Source: JBBBNV01 sp037137075 (GTDB lineage Bacteria; Bacillota; Bacilli; Paenibacillales; NBRC-103111). From it: a DNA stretch of 64,000 bases. The stretch spans positions 1 to 64,000 of the forward strand of contig NZ_JBBBNV010000004.1 of NCBI RefSeq assembly GCF_037137075.1, in the 5' to 3' direction. Every line of letters begins with the position of its first letter. Positions within the stretch are counted from its first letter, which is position 1. The translations under genes were made by a program, and so were the position numbers. Shown in pieces: positions 1 through 9,044 of this stretch. The notes beneath the pieces are model-generated. The model had not been told where the DNA came from. It saw nothing but the letters and a program-made list of their open reading frames with translations, and made no database searches.

Positions 1-770
1 TTCGTGCTTTCAGTGTATCACATCGCTTGGTAAGATTAACCTGTTAACGTTGAGGTATTTGAGATTTTAAGCACTAGGAGAAGTATTGGACCCGGAAGCT
101 CTTGGAAATAGGAACGACATGGCAACACGGTAGGAGAACTAACACGTTACGCAGATGATTTTTGGTGATCTGCAAGACGAAGAAGGATGCGGAACGGGCA
201 TTCGAGCTGATTCAAGCAATTATGGAACGCTTTGAGCTAACGCTGCATCCAACTAAAACGCGCATCGTCGGTCTATGGACAGGAGAGGAAGGCTTCGACT
301 TCCTAGGTATGCATCACCGAAAGACGAAGCCGAAACATCCAAGGGCCAAGTTATTATACGACCCAGCAATGGTTGTATCGTAAGGCCGAGGAGAGGATTA
401 GGGAGGTCGTAAAGGAGCGGCTAGCGGCTCCGAGTATGCGCCACAAATCATTCCAGGAACACTTGGAATACTTAAACCCGAAAATACAGGGGTGGCGCAA
501 CTATTACTTCACGGCCTACAGCCAGAGGAAGATGGCAAAGCTGGACTGGTATATCCTACAGCGACTTACAAGATGGTATGCCAAGAAGCGTCAACGGCCT
601 TGCTGGATGAGCTCGTTACGCGAAGTGAAATCACTGTCCATACAAGGTGGACTCAAAACGCTATTGTAATCTGCATGCACATGAATGACGAACATCGGAA
701 AGCCGTATGAGGGAAAACCTCACGTACGGTTTGATGAGGAGGGGCAGAAAATTATCTGCCCTTTACTCTA
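1..770 (+). mobile_element. Group II intron, 3' part, decayed
   Basis: The 3' end of a group II intron enters from the left edge. After the maturase remnant comes a domain V-like hairpin (about 701-733, stem AGCCGTA with TACGGTT, inner TGAG with CTCA). A domain VI-like hairpin follows (about 740-762, GGGCAG paired with CTGCCC). The 3' end is near CTTTACTCTA at about 770. The splice end falls three to four bases from the stop codon of the fabH paralogue on the other strand. The 5' part lies outside the window. The maturase is broken, so the element could only splice or move with help in trans. Confidence 0.82.
132..669 (+). pseudogene. ltrA: Group II intron reverse transcriptase/maturase, C-terminal remnant with frameshifts
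   Basis: These are remnants of the intron-encoded protein that has reverse transcriptase and maturase (X domain) activity. The RYADDF catalytic motif is readable at about 142-162 but in a different frame from the following VICKTKKDA (165 on), as if one T had been lost from the T run at 159-163. A second one-base loss near 350 separates GFDFLGMHHRK from YYTTQQWLYRKAEE. The last frame runs to the stop at 669 and contains the maturase motif PKIQGWRNYYF and the C-terminal WYAKKRQRPCWMS. Two frameshifts make this a pseudogene. The N-terminal RT half lies outside the window or is lost. Confidence 0.85.
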
Positions 771-773
771 GTA

Positions 774-1982
774 TTACATTTCCAGCAGCGCCGATCCCCA
801 GGCCGCTCCGCCGCCGAACGCGGTCAGCATGACCCGGTGGCCGGGCCGGATACGGCCGTCCTTCACGGCTGTATCCAGCGCAATCGGGATGGTGGCTGCC
901 GAATTGTTGCCGTACCACCGGATGGTGCTGATTACGCGCTCTTCCGGCATGCCGATTTGGCGGGCGACGGCATCCAGTATGCGCTGGTTTGCCTGGTGCG
1001 GAATCAGCCAGTCCAGCTGCTCCAGAGGCAGCCCGCAGACCTGCAGCGTGGATTCAACCGAAGCGCTCATGGCCGGAACGGCGAGCCGGAATACACGCCG
1101 GCCGTCCATGATAATGAAGGGCTTCGTCCGTTCCGCTGTATCATCCGGCTCGGGGCTCCCGGCTTGGCCTGTATCGCCAGATGCCCGGACCATCGCCTCC
1201 ATGCGGCCGACGTCCGCGCTCCGGCCGCTGCCCGCCCCGGCTGCGTCGTGCCCGCGCAGCCCTGCTTCCGCGCCCGCGTCGCCCGGGCGCGCCGGCTCCG
1301 GCGGCTCCGCCCCGCCGGCCGGTGCCTGCGGCGGCAGCCTGCGGCCCGCCGCCCCCGGCACCGGATGGCGGCTCCCGCCGCCGGGGAGGATGGCCGCCTC
1401 CGTCTGGCGGCCATCCGAGTGCAGCGCGGCGTGCCACAAGCCGCGCCCTCTGGCGCCGCTCGCCTCCTCGCGGCGCAGCACGACCGCACCTGCACCGTCG
1501 GAGAACAGGATGCAGGTGGTGCGGTCGCTGTAGTCGGTGAACGGGGAGAGCTTATCCGCACCGACCACAAGGGCATGCCGGTATGCCCCGCTGCGCAGCA
1601 GGGCATCGGCGGTATGCAGCGCGGCCACAAAGCCGGTGCAGACCAGATGCACGTCGAAGGCGGCAATCGGGCCGCAGCCGAGGCGCGCCTGCAGCTGGGT
1701 GGCGACGGGAGGAAACGGATAATCCGGTGTTTCCGTCGCCACCACAATCAGATCCAGGTCGGCGGCGCTCAGTCCGCTGGAAGCCAGAGCAGCGGAGGCA
1801 GCGGCAAAAGCCATATCCGACGTGGCCTCCTCCTCGGCCGCGATGCGCCGCTCGGAGATGCCGGTCCGGGTCACAATCCACTCATCGCTGGTGACGACCA
1901 GCTCTTCCAAATCGGCGTTCGTCAGCCGCCGTTCAGGCAAATAAGAGCCGGTGCCGGCAATGACACTGCGATACAAGGTCAT
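774..1982 (-). CDS. fabH: Beta-ketoacyl-ACP synthase III (FabH) paralogue with internal insertion
   Basis: This is a KAS III family enzyme, which condenses acyl-CoA with malonyl-ACP to start fatty acid (or related polyketide) chains in the cytoplasm. The catalytic triad is visible: Cys115 in VCTGF, His329 in IPHQAN and Asn359 in YGNNSAA. The protein is 402 residues, where about 325-335 is usual. The excess is a Gly/Ala/Pro/Arg-rich stretch at about residues 207-287, inserted between LPGGGSRHP and FIIMDGRRVF, which are normally close together. The start is ATG behind GGAGGGG. A FapR-like palindrome lies upstream. It could be a second FabH for special starters or a KAS III-like enzyme of secondary metabolism. 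No other fab gene is adjacent. Confidence 0.85.
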   Translation of the reverse strand: MTLYRSVIAGTGSYLPERRLTNADLEELVVTSDEWIVTRTGISERRIAAEEEATSDMAFAAASAALASSGLSAADLDLIVVATETPDYPFPPVATQLQARLGCGPIAAFDVHLVCTGFVAALHTADALLRSGAYRHALVVGADKLSPFTDYSDRTTCILFSDGAGAVVLRREEASGARGRGLWHAALHSDGRQTEAAILPGGGSRHPVPGAAGRRLPPQAPAGGAEPPEPARPGDAGAEAGLRGHDAAGAGSGRSADVGRMEAMVRASGDTGQAGSPEPDDTAERTKPFIIMDGRRVFRLAVPAMSASVESTLQVCGLPLEQLDWLIPHQANQRILDAVARQIGMPEERVISTIRWYGNNSAATIPIALDTAVKDGRIRPGHRVMLTAFGGGAAWGSALLEM

Positions 1983-2014
1983 AACAAATCCCCTCCATAG
2001 CCATAATAGAAACT

Positions 2015-2049
2015 AAGTAATATTACTTGGTATTAGTATCAGGTGCTAA
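2015..2049 (-). promoter_or_regulatory. Promoter region of the fabH paralogue with FapR-like box and second palindrome
   Basis: Two adjacent palindromes lie 33-67 bases before the fabH start: AAGTAATATTACTT (2015-2028, perfect) and TTAGTATC-A-GGTGCTAA (2033-2049, imperfect). The second resembles the FapR operator of Firmicutes fatty acid genes. On the minus strand, TTAGCA at 2044-2049 and TAATAT near 2020-2025 could act as -35 and -10, which would place the FapR-like box over the -35 and spacer. The call rests on remembered consensus and has not been scored. Confidence 0.42.
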
Positions 2050-2694
2050 GCATGACTTAACTATAATTGAACATCCATACGCCGTCAAGGTTGTTGTTGT
2101 GTCGCACGGTTATTTTTCTCATAATCGGCACGAACAGCGTCGAAGCTTACGAGTTATTCCGTACATGTACACCCTACCGCAATCACTTCCTGCCTGGGCC
2201 TGGTCCCGGGCCGGCGGCTTGCGGGTATTCGTCTTTGACTTTTGCTGCCCGGCCGAATGGATCAAGATGCCCTGTCCTTCAAATGAAAGCCGGCGAGACC
2301 CTGCGCTTTGGTCCCGATCTTATTTTTTGCATCGTATGCCTGTCATTCTTCGAAAAAAGAAGGGATTTAGCAATATTTGTCGAAAGGAAAGTCGAATGGA
2401 AAGTTAAACAATGACAAGCTTCTCATATTGGTCTTGTTCTGAGATGTACAAATCGTCGCAAAACGAACAATGTCAAGGGGGCGCTTCATACGAGAGAGGG
2501 GAAGTATAGGCTGAAAAGTTTGCTTTTTTGAAATGAGCACGACTCGCTTGTTTACCGTTTGAGACGGGTGTACCTCTCAATTTCAAGCAGCCGGGAACAG
2601 CGTTCTTGTAGGGTACCAGGCGGTAATCTGGAGCTTATAGGATTCCCATTCTTCAACGGCTGCTTCACATTTTTTGTATAGGGAGAATGCGTGT
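2050..2694. other. Intergenic region, no gene seen
   Basis: This is about 645 bases between the divergently transcribed fabH paralogue and the SLH protein gene. Reading frames here have no recognisable protein features and poor starts. It probably contains the promoter and a long untranslated leader of the surface protein gene, as is common for abundant surface proteins. I could not identify a convincing -35/-10 pair. Confidence 0.5.
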
Positions 2695-5379
2695 ATGAAT
2701 GTTATCGGACAATTGGAAGGGCCCGGAAGCAGATTTTACCGGCTCTACGTCATGGTGAAGACGAGGGTTGCCATCATTACACTGCTTGCAATCCTTTTTG
2801 GGGTGAGCAGCTACCCGCTTTCTGTGTTAGCTGCGGTTCGTCCTGATCCACCGACAGCCACAGGCGGGGAAGAGAGCGTCAGCGTCAGCAATTTCACGTC
2901 CGGTGCGACGCTGACGCTGTATTTGGTGAACGGGACACTGATCGCAACGGAGCCTAATGTGACCACGGCTTCGTTTACTTTTGAGAATGTTGTACCGAAC
3001 AATGCAGANNNNNNNNNNNNNNNNNNNNNNNNNNNNNNNNNNNNNNNNNNNNNNNNNNNNNNNNNNNNNNNNNNNNNNNNNNNNNNNNNNNNNNNNNNNN
3101 NNNNNNNNNNNNNNNNNNNNNNNNNNNNNNNNNNNNNNNNNNNNNNNNNNNNNNNNNNNNNNNNNNNNNNNNNNNNNNNNNNNNNNNNNNNNNNNNNNNN
3201 NNNNNNNNNNNNNNNNNNNNNNNNNNNNNNNNNNNNNNNNNNNNNNNNNNNNNNNNNNNNNNNNNNNNNNNNNNNNNNNNNNNNNNNNNNNNNNNNNNNN
3301 NNNNNNNNNNNNNNNNNNNNNNNNNNNNNNNNNNNNNNNNNNNNNNNNNNNNNNNNNNNNNNNNNNNNNNNNNNNNNNNNNNNNNNNNNNNNNNNNNNNN
3401 NNNNNNNNNNNNNGGCAACGGCGCAGAACGTAGTGTCAGCGACGTACACCTTCGAAGGCGTCGTGCCGAATAGCCTGGGCTTCTACGTCATACAGACCGT
3501 GGGTGTAGAGCAAAGCGACAACTCCAATTTTGTCGGTGTGAGCCTGCGGACCCCGGCAGCGGCAGCAGGAATCGGTTATGTCGACGTGAGCAATGTACTG
3601 ACCGGGGCCACGCTGACGCTGTATGATGAGGGCGGGAGCCTGATTTCGAGCAGCCCGGCGGATCAAGGGGCCGGCATATGGCGGTACAGCGGCTTGACGG
3701 CAGGAAGCACGTATTATGCGATACAGAGCGTGAATGGCGTACAGAGCTTAAATTCCAGCTTTGTGACCTTGCCCTCAGCTCCTGGGGCACCGACGAATGT
3801 AACGGCGGCTGGCGGTAATGGACAAGCTGTCATCACCTTCACCCCCCCTACGGAAAATGGCGGGAGCGCCATTACAGGCTATAAGGTGATCGTATTGCCA
3901 GACAACATAACGGTGACCGGAACAGCAAGCCCAATGACAATAACAGGCTTAATCAACGGGAAGCGATATACATTTCAGGTCATTGCGATCAATGCTGTAG
4001 GACATAGTGAATTGTCCTCCGAATCCAATGCAGTCACTCCGGGAGCGCCTTCGGAGGACAGCGGAAGCTCCTCTGATGGCGACAGCAGCTCCTCCAGCAG
4101 CAGCAGCTCCTCGGGCCAGACTTCTACTCCGGCATCGAATACAGGAGTCAATGTGCTCGTGAACGGCAGGGTAGAAAATGCCGGTACAGCAACAACGAAG
4201 GACGTAAATGGACAGCAGACCGTAACGATTGCCGTTGATGACAAGAAGCTGCTACTCCGTTTGGAAGCAGAGGGGCCGGGTACGGTCATTACGATTCCTT
4301 TGACGATGGAAAGCGACGCTTTCATTGCCGAGTTCAACGGGAACATCGTCAAGCAGATGGAAGCGAAGCAAGCAATAGTGGAGCTTCATACCGGGCGGGC
4401 AACGTACACGCTACCCGCATGGCAAATGAACATGGATTCGATCTCAGAAAGGATCGGTAAGGAGGTCGAGCTGCAGGATATCAAGATCCGGATTGAAATT
4501 GCGGCTCCTTTGGCGGATACGCTGCGCAGGGTTGAACAGGCGGCGGTACAAGGTCAATTTGATCTAGCAGCTCCTCCGGTTGAATTCAGGGTGACTGCTG
4601 TGTACGGAGATCGTACAGTGGAGGTAACACAATTCAGTACGTATGTCGAACGTACCATCGTCTTGCCCGATGGCACCGACCCGAATAAGATCACTACCGG
4701 TGTCGTTGTAGACCCGGATGGCACGGTGCGTCATGTCCCGACCCAAGTTGTTGCCAAGGATGGGACATACGCTGCCCAAATCAAGAGCTTGACCAACAGC
4801 ACCTATTCGATTATATGGCACCCGCTGGAGTTTACCGATGTAACGAGTCACTGGGCCAAAGAAGCAGTGAACAACATGGGCTCGCGGCTGGTTATCCACG
4901 GAACGGGAGACGGCGTGTTCAGTCCTGATCGAGAGATTACCCGTGCGGAGTTTGCTGCGATCATGGTCCGGGGATTAGGTCTGAAGCTGGAGGACGGGTC
5001 AGCGGTCTTCTCGGATGTGCAGGTGTCCGATTGGTACAGCAGCGCGATTCATACTGCGTATGCATACGGCTTAATCAACGGATATGAAGACGGAACGTTC
5101 CGTCCGAATGACAAGATCACACGCGAGCAAGCGATGGTGATTCTTGCGAAGGCGATGACGGTTACAGGACTAGCAGCGAATGCAGCAGCGAATGTACTGC
5201 ACTCGTTCAGCGATGCGGCGGAAGCTTCCGACTGGGCGGCCAGCGGCATCACGGAAAGTGTAGGGGCCGGGATTGTTTCAGGTAGAGCCGGTGGAGAGCT
5301 TGCTCCCCAAGCGTATATTACCCGAGCAGAAGTCGCTGCGATGGTAGAACGGCTGCTGAAAAAATCAGACTTGATTTAG
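2695..5379 (+). CDS. Secreted surface protein with repeats, fibronectin type III and three SLH domains
   Basis: This is an exported cell-wall-anchored protein. The ATG at 2695 has GGGAG nine bases upstream; an upstream in-frame TTG at 2674 lacks one. A positively charged start and hydrophobic run (KTRVAIITLLAILFGV) ending near VLAA form a signal peptide. Repeats of roughly 85-90 residues with the signature VSN-TGATLTLY follow, interrupted by the gap at 3009-3413. Then come an Fn3-like domain (about 3780-4045), a Ser-rich linker (about 4050-4140), a domain of unknown function, and three SLH repeats (about 4830-5370; FTDVTSHWA, FSDVQVSDWY, FSDAAEASDW). SLH domains bind pyruvylated secondary cell wall polymer. 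The true length is uncertain because of the gap, although 405 masked bases keep the frame. Confidence 0.85.
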   Translation: MNVIGQLEGPGSRFYRLYVMVKTRVAIITLLAILFGVSSYPLSVLAAVRPDPPTATGGEESVSVSNFTSGATLTLYLVNGTLIATEPNVTTASFTFENVVPNNAXXXXXXXXXXXXXXXXXXXXXXXXXXXXXXXXXXXXXXXXXXXXXXXXXXXXXXXXXXXXXXXXXXXXXXXXXXXXXXXXXXXXXXXXXXXXXXXXXXXXXXXXXXXXXXXXXXXXXXXXXXXXXXXXXXXXXXXXATAQNVVSATYTFEGVVPNSLGFYVIQTVGVEQSDNSNFVGVSLRTPAAAAGIGYVDVSNVLTGATLTLYDEGGSLISSSPADQGAGIWRYSGLTAGSTYYAIQSVNGVQSLNSSFVTLPSAPGAPTNVTAAGGNGQAVITFTPPTENGGSAITGYKVIVLPDNITVTGTASPMTITGLINGKRYTFQVIAINAVGHSELSSESNAVTPGAPSEDSGSSSDGDSSSSSSSSSSGQTSTPASNTGVNVLVNGRVENAGTATTKDVNGQQTVTIAVDDKKLLLRLEAEGPGTVITIPLTMESDAFIAEFNGNIVKQMEAKQAIVELHTGRATYTLPAWQMNMDSISERIGKEVELQDIKIRIEIAAPLADTLRRVEQAAVQGQFDLAAPPVEFRVTAVYGDRTVEVTQFSTYVERTIVLPDGTDPNKITTGVVVDPDGTVRHVPTQVVAKDGTYAAQIKSLTNSTYSIIWHPLEFTDVTSHWAKEAVNNMGSRLVIHGTGDGVFSPDREITRAEFAAIMVRGLGLKLEDGSAVFSDVQVSDWYSSAIHTAYAYGLINGYEDGTFRPNDKITREQAMVILAKAMTVTGLAANAAANVLHSFSDAAEASDWAASGITESVGAGIVSGRAGGELAPQAYITRAEVAAMVERLLKKSDLI
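3009..3413. other. Assembly gap (405 N)
   Basis: A run of 405 undetermined bases lies inside the repeat region of the SLH protein gene. Similar sequence on both sides (NVTTASFTFENVVPN before, NVVSATYTFEGVVPN after) indicates near-identical tandem repeats that short reads could not resolve. The number may be an estimate of missing sequence. Confidence 0.98.
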
Positions 5380-5490
5380 TATCGTTAAACATGCGTGGGT
5401 GATTCTCAAAAAGCGCGATTTTCGATGGGTAGAATCGATGCTCGCTGATGAGGGCCTGCAATGGGTGGAAGCTAAGATAATCGATTGACG

Positions 5491-5535
5491 GCCTTTTTTC
5501 GATGATTTTTGCAATCGGAAAAGGGCTGTTTTTTT
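5491..5535 (+). terminator. Rho-independent terminator
   Basis: The arms at 5491-5503 and 5514-5526 pair over 13 positions with several G-U pairs, around a ten-base loop. A run of eight T follows at 5529-5536. The hairpin is about 110 bases after the SLH protein stop and is its likely terminator. Confidence 0.7.
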
Positions 5536-5920
5536 GTACAACTATAAATGTAAAGGCCACAACGCCGTGTCATGAAATGTGTTGACGTGCCGGACAGGAC
5601 ATTTGACTGACATAACGAAGCTGCTGCTGCAACAAATAAGGGGAAGCAAAGGGAAATGAAGGACGGGTGTCGAAAAGTATAGCTTGAACTGCACCGCCGC
5701 CGGGCATGGCAGCATGTGCCCGCTGTTCCAGCCCGGAGCATGTGGTTCATGTGGCACCTTCCGCAGGGAGATGCGCGATAGCATGTGTTGCCGCCTGCTT
5801 TAGCTTCCTATGCTTGGGTGCATCCTGTGGGATCGGAGTTCAGGACGGCTCTGGTGCGGAAGCAGGAATGAGGATAAGAAACAACGATATGATGGATTGC
5901 ATCATCAGGAGGAACACTGG
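5536..5920. other. Intergenic region, no gene seen
   Basis: About 385 bases lie between the SLH gene terminator and the cyclase gene. An open frame in phase with the cyclase extends back to 5810, but its residues look unlike a protein start, and the real ribosome site lies at 5908-5913. No RNA gene or clear promoter was recognised. Confidence 0.45.
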
Positions 5921-8026
5921 ATGTCACGGAATAGAACCTATGTTATGGAAGAGAGCGTCCCGCTGCCCCGCAAGCGGGTGTGGGAGCTGCTCAGTCATAC
6001 GGATCATTTGAACCGGGTCATCGGATTATTCCCGGTTTTGTTCGATGCAGCCGAGCAAGGGGAGGCAGGCTTATACCGCCGGGCGGCCGCCAAGGCCTTC
6101 GGGCTTGTGCCGATGCGCTGGAAGGAGTATCCGTTTGAATGGGTGAAGCACGAATCCTATGCAGTGACGCGCTTGTATGAAGGCGGGCCTTTGCGAAGCT
6201 TTTATGGAGGAATCCGGCTGTTTGACGCGCCGCCTCCCGCAGAGGGACGGCAAGGCGAGGTTTCAGGAACAATCGTAAGGTTATTTGCACAATTTGAATC
6301 GGCGGGCCTGCTGGGGCGGCTTGCCGTGCCGCTGATAGGCAAAGCCTCGATGAAGAATACGTTGGCCTATTTAACCCGGTATTTGGAAATCAATCCTGCC
6401 GGCTTTGTACAGGAAACAGCAGGGACCCGGCTTGTTGGCAGCGCTTTGGCGCCTGCCGGCAGTGAAATCGGACTTGCACGCGAGGAGGCCGGTGCCGGGG
6501 CAGAAGCCGGTTTCTCCTTCCAGCGGCAAGCGGCACAGGAGATTCCCTTGCACAGCGCGTCAGATCCGCTTCCTGCAATAGCACGTCTTCCGCAGCCCCG
6601 GCAACGGGATGCTGTGAATGTAGACGAGCTGCGCCGTCTGCTGCTGAAGCTGTCGGAGTTCCCGCTGCCGCGCCGTCTTCTTCCCCTGCTTGGCGCACAT
6701 TTGCGGGAGGCGGGGGACGATGAGGTCATCGATATGCGGCCCTATGTGCTGGCGGATCAGTGGAATGTCAGCCGGGAGGAGACGCTTCGTTTGTTTTTGT
6801 ATGCCACCCATACGGGAATTACGAATTTAAGCTGGCATTTATTGTGCCCCAATTGCCGCGTATCCAAAGCGGACACCGGATCGCTTGCGGGAATCCGCCG
6901 TCTTTTCCACTGCGATTTTTGCGGTATTACTTATGAAGCCGGCTTCGATAAGCACGTGGAGCTGTGCTTTTCCGTACATCCGGTCATCCGACGGGCGGTG
7001 AAACAAACCTATTGTGTGGGCGGTCCGAGTCTGAGCCCTCATATTCACGCTCAAGCGTACTTGAATCCGGGGCAGCAGGTTACACTGTACATTCCCGATG
7101 CGCCGGGAGAAACCTTGCGGCTTCGTGTTCTAAAACAGAATCATACCGTTCATGTGAACATAGGCTGGCCCGAATCGGAGCCGGGGGAGAGCCGCGGGGA
7201 GCTGGCGGCTTCCACTTACGGGAGCCCGCCGATTCTTATTCGGTACAACGGGCAATTCCGGCTTGCAGAGCCGGTTCAAACTGTTCCGGGGCAGGCCCTG
7301 CTGCTAGAGAATGGTTCCGCTGCCGCTGCGGTTATCGCCCTGGAACGTTCCGAATGGGAGGACCTTGTTGTGACAGCCGCCAAGGTGACGACCTTGCCGG
7401 AATTCCGGGCGATGTTTTCCTCCGAGGTGCTTGCTCCAGGGGAACAGGTAGGCGTGGAGAACGTGACCGTGCTATTTAGTGACCTGTCGGGCTCCACCTC
7501 CTTTTATGAACAGGTGGGCGATGCCAGAGCGTATGGACAGGTCCGCAGGCACTTTGCCTATTTGGCCGGACATATTGAGCAGCATCAGGGCTCGATTGTC
7601 AAAACGATTGGCGATGCCGTCATGGCCGTCTTCCAGAAGCCGGAGCAGGGGGTTATGGCCGCACTGGACATTCAGCGGCATGTAGCGTCCTTTCATGACG
7701 GGCTGCCTCCGGGTGAACGTATTGCCATTAAGCTTGGCCTGCAGAACGGTCCGGCGATTGCCGTTTGCTCCAATGACCGGCTCGATTATTTTGGCCGGAC
7801 CGTCAATTTGGCCGCACGCAATCAGGGTCAAAGCCTGGGCGGAGATATGGTAATCAGCCAAGCTTGCGCCGATCAGCCGGCGGTGCGGTCCGTGCTTGCT
7901 TCGTATAGAGCCGAAGAGGAGCACTTTGAAGCGGAAATGAAGGGCTTCTCCGAAAAAATGGCGCTGGTTCGAATTCGGCCGCGTCAAGTGGGGCAAGCTA
8001 TCTCTGACCCGCAAAGGGGGAACTAA
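5921..8026 (+). CDS. Class III adenylate/guanylate cyclase with SRPBCC-like N-terminus and zinc ribbon
   Basis: This cytoplasmic enzyme (701 residues) has a class III nucleotide cyclase domain at its C-terminus, predicted to make cAMP or cGMP. The start is ATG 5921 with AGGAGG seven bases upstream. Residues 1-180 look like a START/SRPBCC lipid-binding fold. A middle region contains a C4 zinc ribbon (Cys309, Cys312, Cys331, Cys334). The cyclase domain occupies about 512-690. All expected catalytic residues are readable: metal Asp521 (LFSDLSG) and Asp565 (TIGDAV), purine-selecting Lys561 and Asp622, and transition-state Asn629 and Arg633. Lys with Asp suggests ATP as substrate. There are no membrane segments. 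It is followed after 22 bases by the CAP-domain gene. The layout resembles DUF5939-type cyclases. Confidence 0.85.
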   Translation: MSRNRTYVMEESVPLPRKRVWELLSHTDHLNRVIGLFPVLFDAAEQGEAGLYRRAAAKAFGLVPMRWKEYPFEWVKHESYAVTRLYEGGPLRSFYGGIRLFDAPPPAEGRQGEVSGTIVRLFAQFESAGLLGRLAVPLIGKASMKNTLAYLTRYLEINPAGFVQETAGTRLVGSALAPAGSEIGLAREEAGAGAEAGFSFQRQAAQEIPLHSASDPLPAIARLPQPRQRDAVNVDELRRLLLKLSEFPLPRRLLPLLGAHLREAGDDEVIDMRPYVLADQWNVSREETLRLFLYATHTGITNLSWHLLCPNCRVSKADTGSLAGIRRLFHCDFCGITYEAGFDKHVELCFSVHPVIRRAVKQTYCVGGPSLSPHIHAQAYLNPGQQVTLYIPDAPGETLRLRVLKQNHTVHVNIGWPESEPGESRGELAASTYGSPPILIRYNGQFRLAEPVQTVPGQALLLENGSAAAAVIALERSEWEDLVVTAAKVTTLPEFRAMFSSEVLAPGEQVGVENVTVLFSDLSGSTSFYEQVGDARAYGQVRRHFAYLAGHIEQHQGSIVKTIGDAVMAVFQKPEQGVMAALDIQRHVASFHDGLPPGERIAIKLGLQNGPAIAVCSNDRLDYFGRTVNLAARNQGQSLGGDMVISQACADQPAVRSVLASYRAEEEHFEAEMKGFSEKMALVRIRPRQVGQAISDPQRGN

Positions 8027-8048
8027 CCAACAGAGGAGAATGATTCCC

Positions 8049-8876
8049 GTGAAACGAAGAACCGGCCGGATTGTGACGGCGCTGCTGCTGAGCGTCATGC
8101 TGCTCCTGGGCTCGACCGCAGCCGCGGCGTCCTTTGGCAAAGGGGCACAGGGCCCGGATGTATATGCTGTGCAAGGGATGCTGAAATCACTCGGCTACTA
8201 TACAGCAGCGAATATTACAGGGTACTACGGTACATACACAGAAGAGGCCGTCAAGCGGTTTCAGCGAAAATATGGCTTGAAGGTGACCGGAGTGATGGAC
8301 GATCAAACGCTGCAGTCTCTTTTGTGGGCCTATGGAAACGCCAAAATCTCCAAACAGCAGGTGCCTGCGCCAACGCCTAAGCCGGTGCCTGTGCCGCAGC
8401 CGACACCCGTGCCGACACCTCCGCCAGCGCCGCCGGAGCAGCCGGGCATACCGGAACAACCTAACGTGCCGAACCAGCCTCCGGCTGCCGGGTTAACAGC
8501 GGAAGAGCAGCAAATGCTGGATCTCGTGAATGCGGAGCGGCAAAAAGCCGGGCTGTCCCCGCTGCAAGCGGATATGGCGATTGTTCAAACCGCCCGTCTG
8601 AAAAGCCAGGACATGGTAGATAAAAATTATTTCTCGCACGACTCGCCGACCTACGGATCGCCATTCGACATGCTGAAGCGCTTCGGCATTTCGTTCCAGA
8701 CGGCAGGCGAGAATATTGCCTGCAATCAGACCGTGGAGAGGGCTCATGCCGCACTGATGAATTCGCAGGGGCACCGGGAAAACATTTTGAATTCCTCCTA
8801 CACCCATATCGGCATTGGCATTGTCAACGGCGGTCAATGCGGCAAAATGTTTACCCAGCAGTTTGTAGGCCGGTAG
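8049..8876 (+). CDS. Secreted CAP/SCP-domain protein with peptidoglycan-binding domain (YkwD-like)
   Basis: This is an exported protein. GTG 8049 is preferred as start because GAGGAG (8033-8038) lies ten bases away, whereas ATG 8040 is only one base from it. Features in order: a signal peptide (VTALLLSVMLLLGSTAAAA); a PG_binding_1 repeat (about residues 30-95, with YGTYTEEAVKRFQ); a Pro-rich spacer (about 105-150); and a CAP domain (about 155-275) with the family motifs VNAERQKAGLSPL, NYFSHDSP, GENIA and SQGHRENIL. CAP proteins of this YkwD/SafA type are found on cell walls and spores; their activity is poorly known. It probably shares a transcript with the upstream cyclase. Confidence 0.85.
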   Translation: MKRRTGRIVTALLLSVMLLLGSTAAAASFGKGAQGPDVYAVQGMLKSLGYYTAANITGYYGTYTEEAVKRFQRKYGLKVTGVMDDQTLQSLLWAYGNAKISKQQVPAPTPKPVPVPQPTPVPTPPPAPPEQPGIPEQPNVPNQPPAAGLTAEEQQMLDLVNAERQKAGLSPLQADMAIVQTARLKSQDMVDKNYFSHDSPTYGSPFDMLKRFGISFQTAGENIACNQTVERAHAALMNSQGHRENILNSSYTHIGIGIVNGGQCGKMFTQQFVGR

Positions 8877-9044
8877 CATGCATGAATGTGACCTGCTTTC
8901 CCCATCCTAGAACGAGTCGGTTCATTACGTGTCCTTGGCCGGCAGCCTCCGATTGCATGTCCAAGGGGGCTTCCGAACCAGGACGCTGCTTATAGACCCG
9001 ACTCTCCCGTCATCATACCAATAGGAAGGGGAAGTTGAACTCAC

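Noticed and set aside
837..2000. Long plus-strand open frame opposite the fabH paralogue
   Set aside because: It is the antisense shadow of fabH in very GC-rich DNA. It has no ribosome site or recognisable domain, and the minus frame carries the KAS III catalytic triad.
2027..2407. 126-codon open frame between fabH and the SLH gene
   Set aside because: It has no ribosome site, a composition unlike a protein, and a start inside the fabH promoter region.
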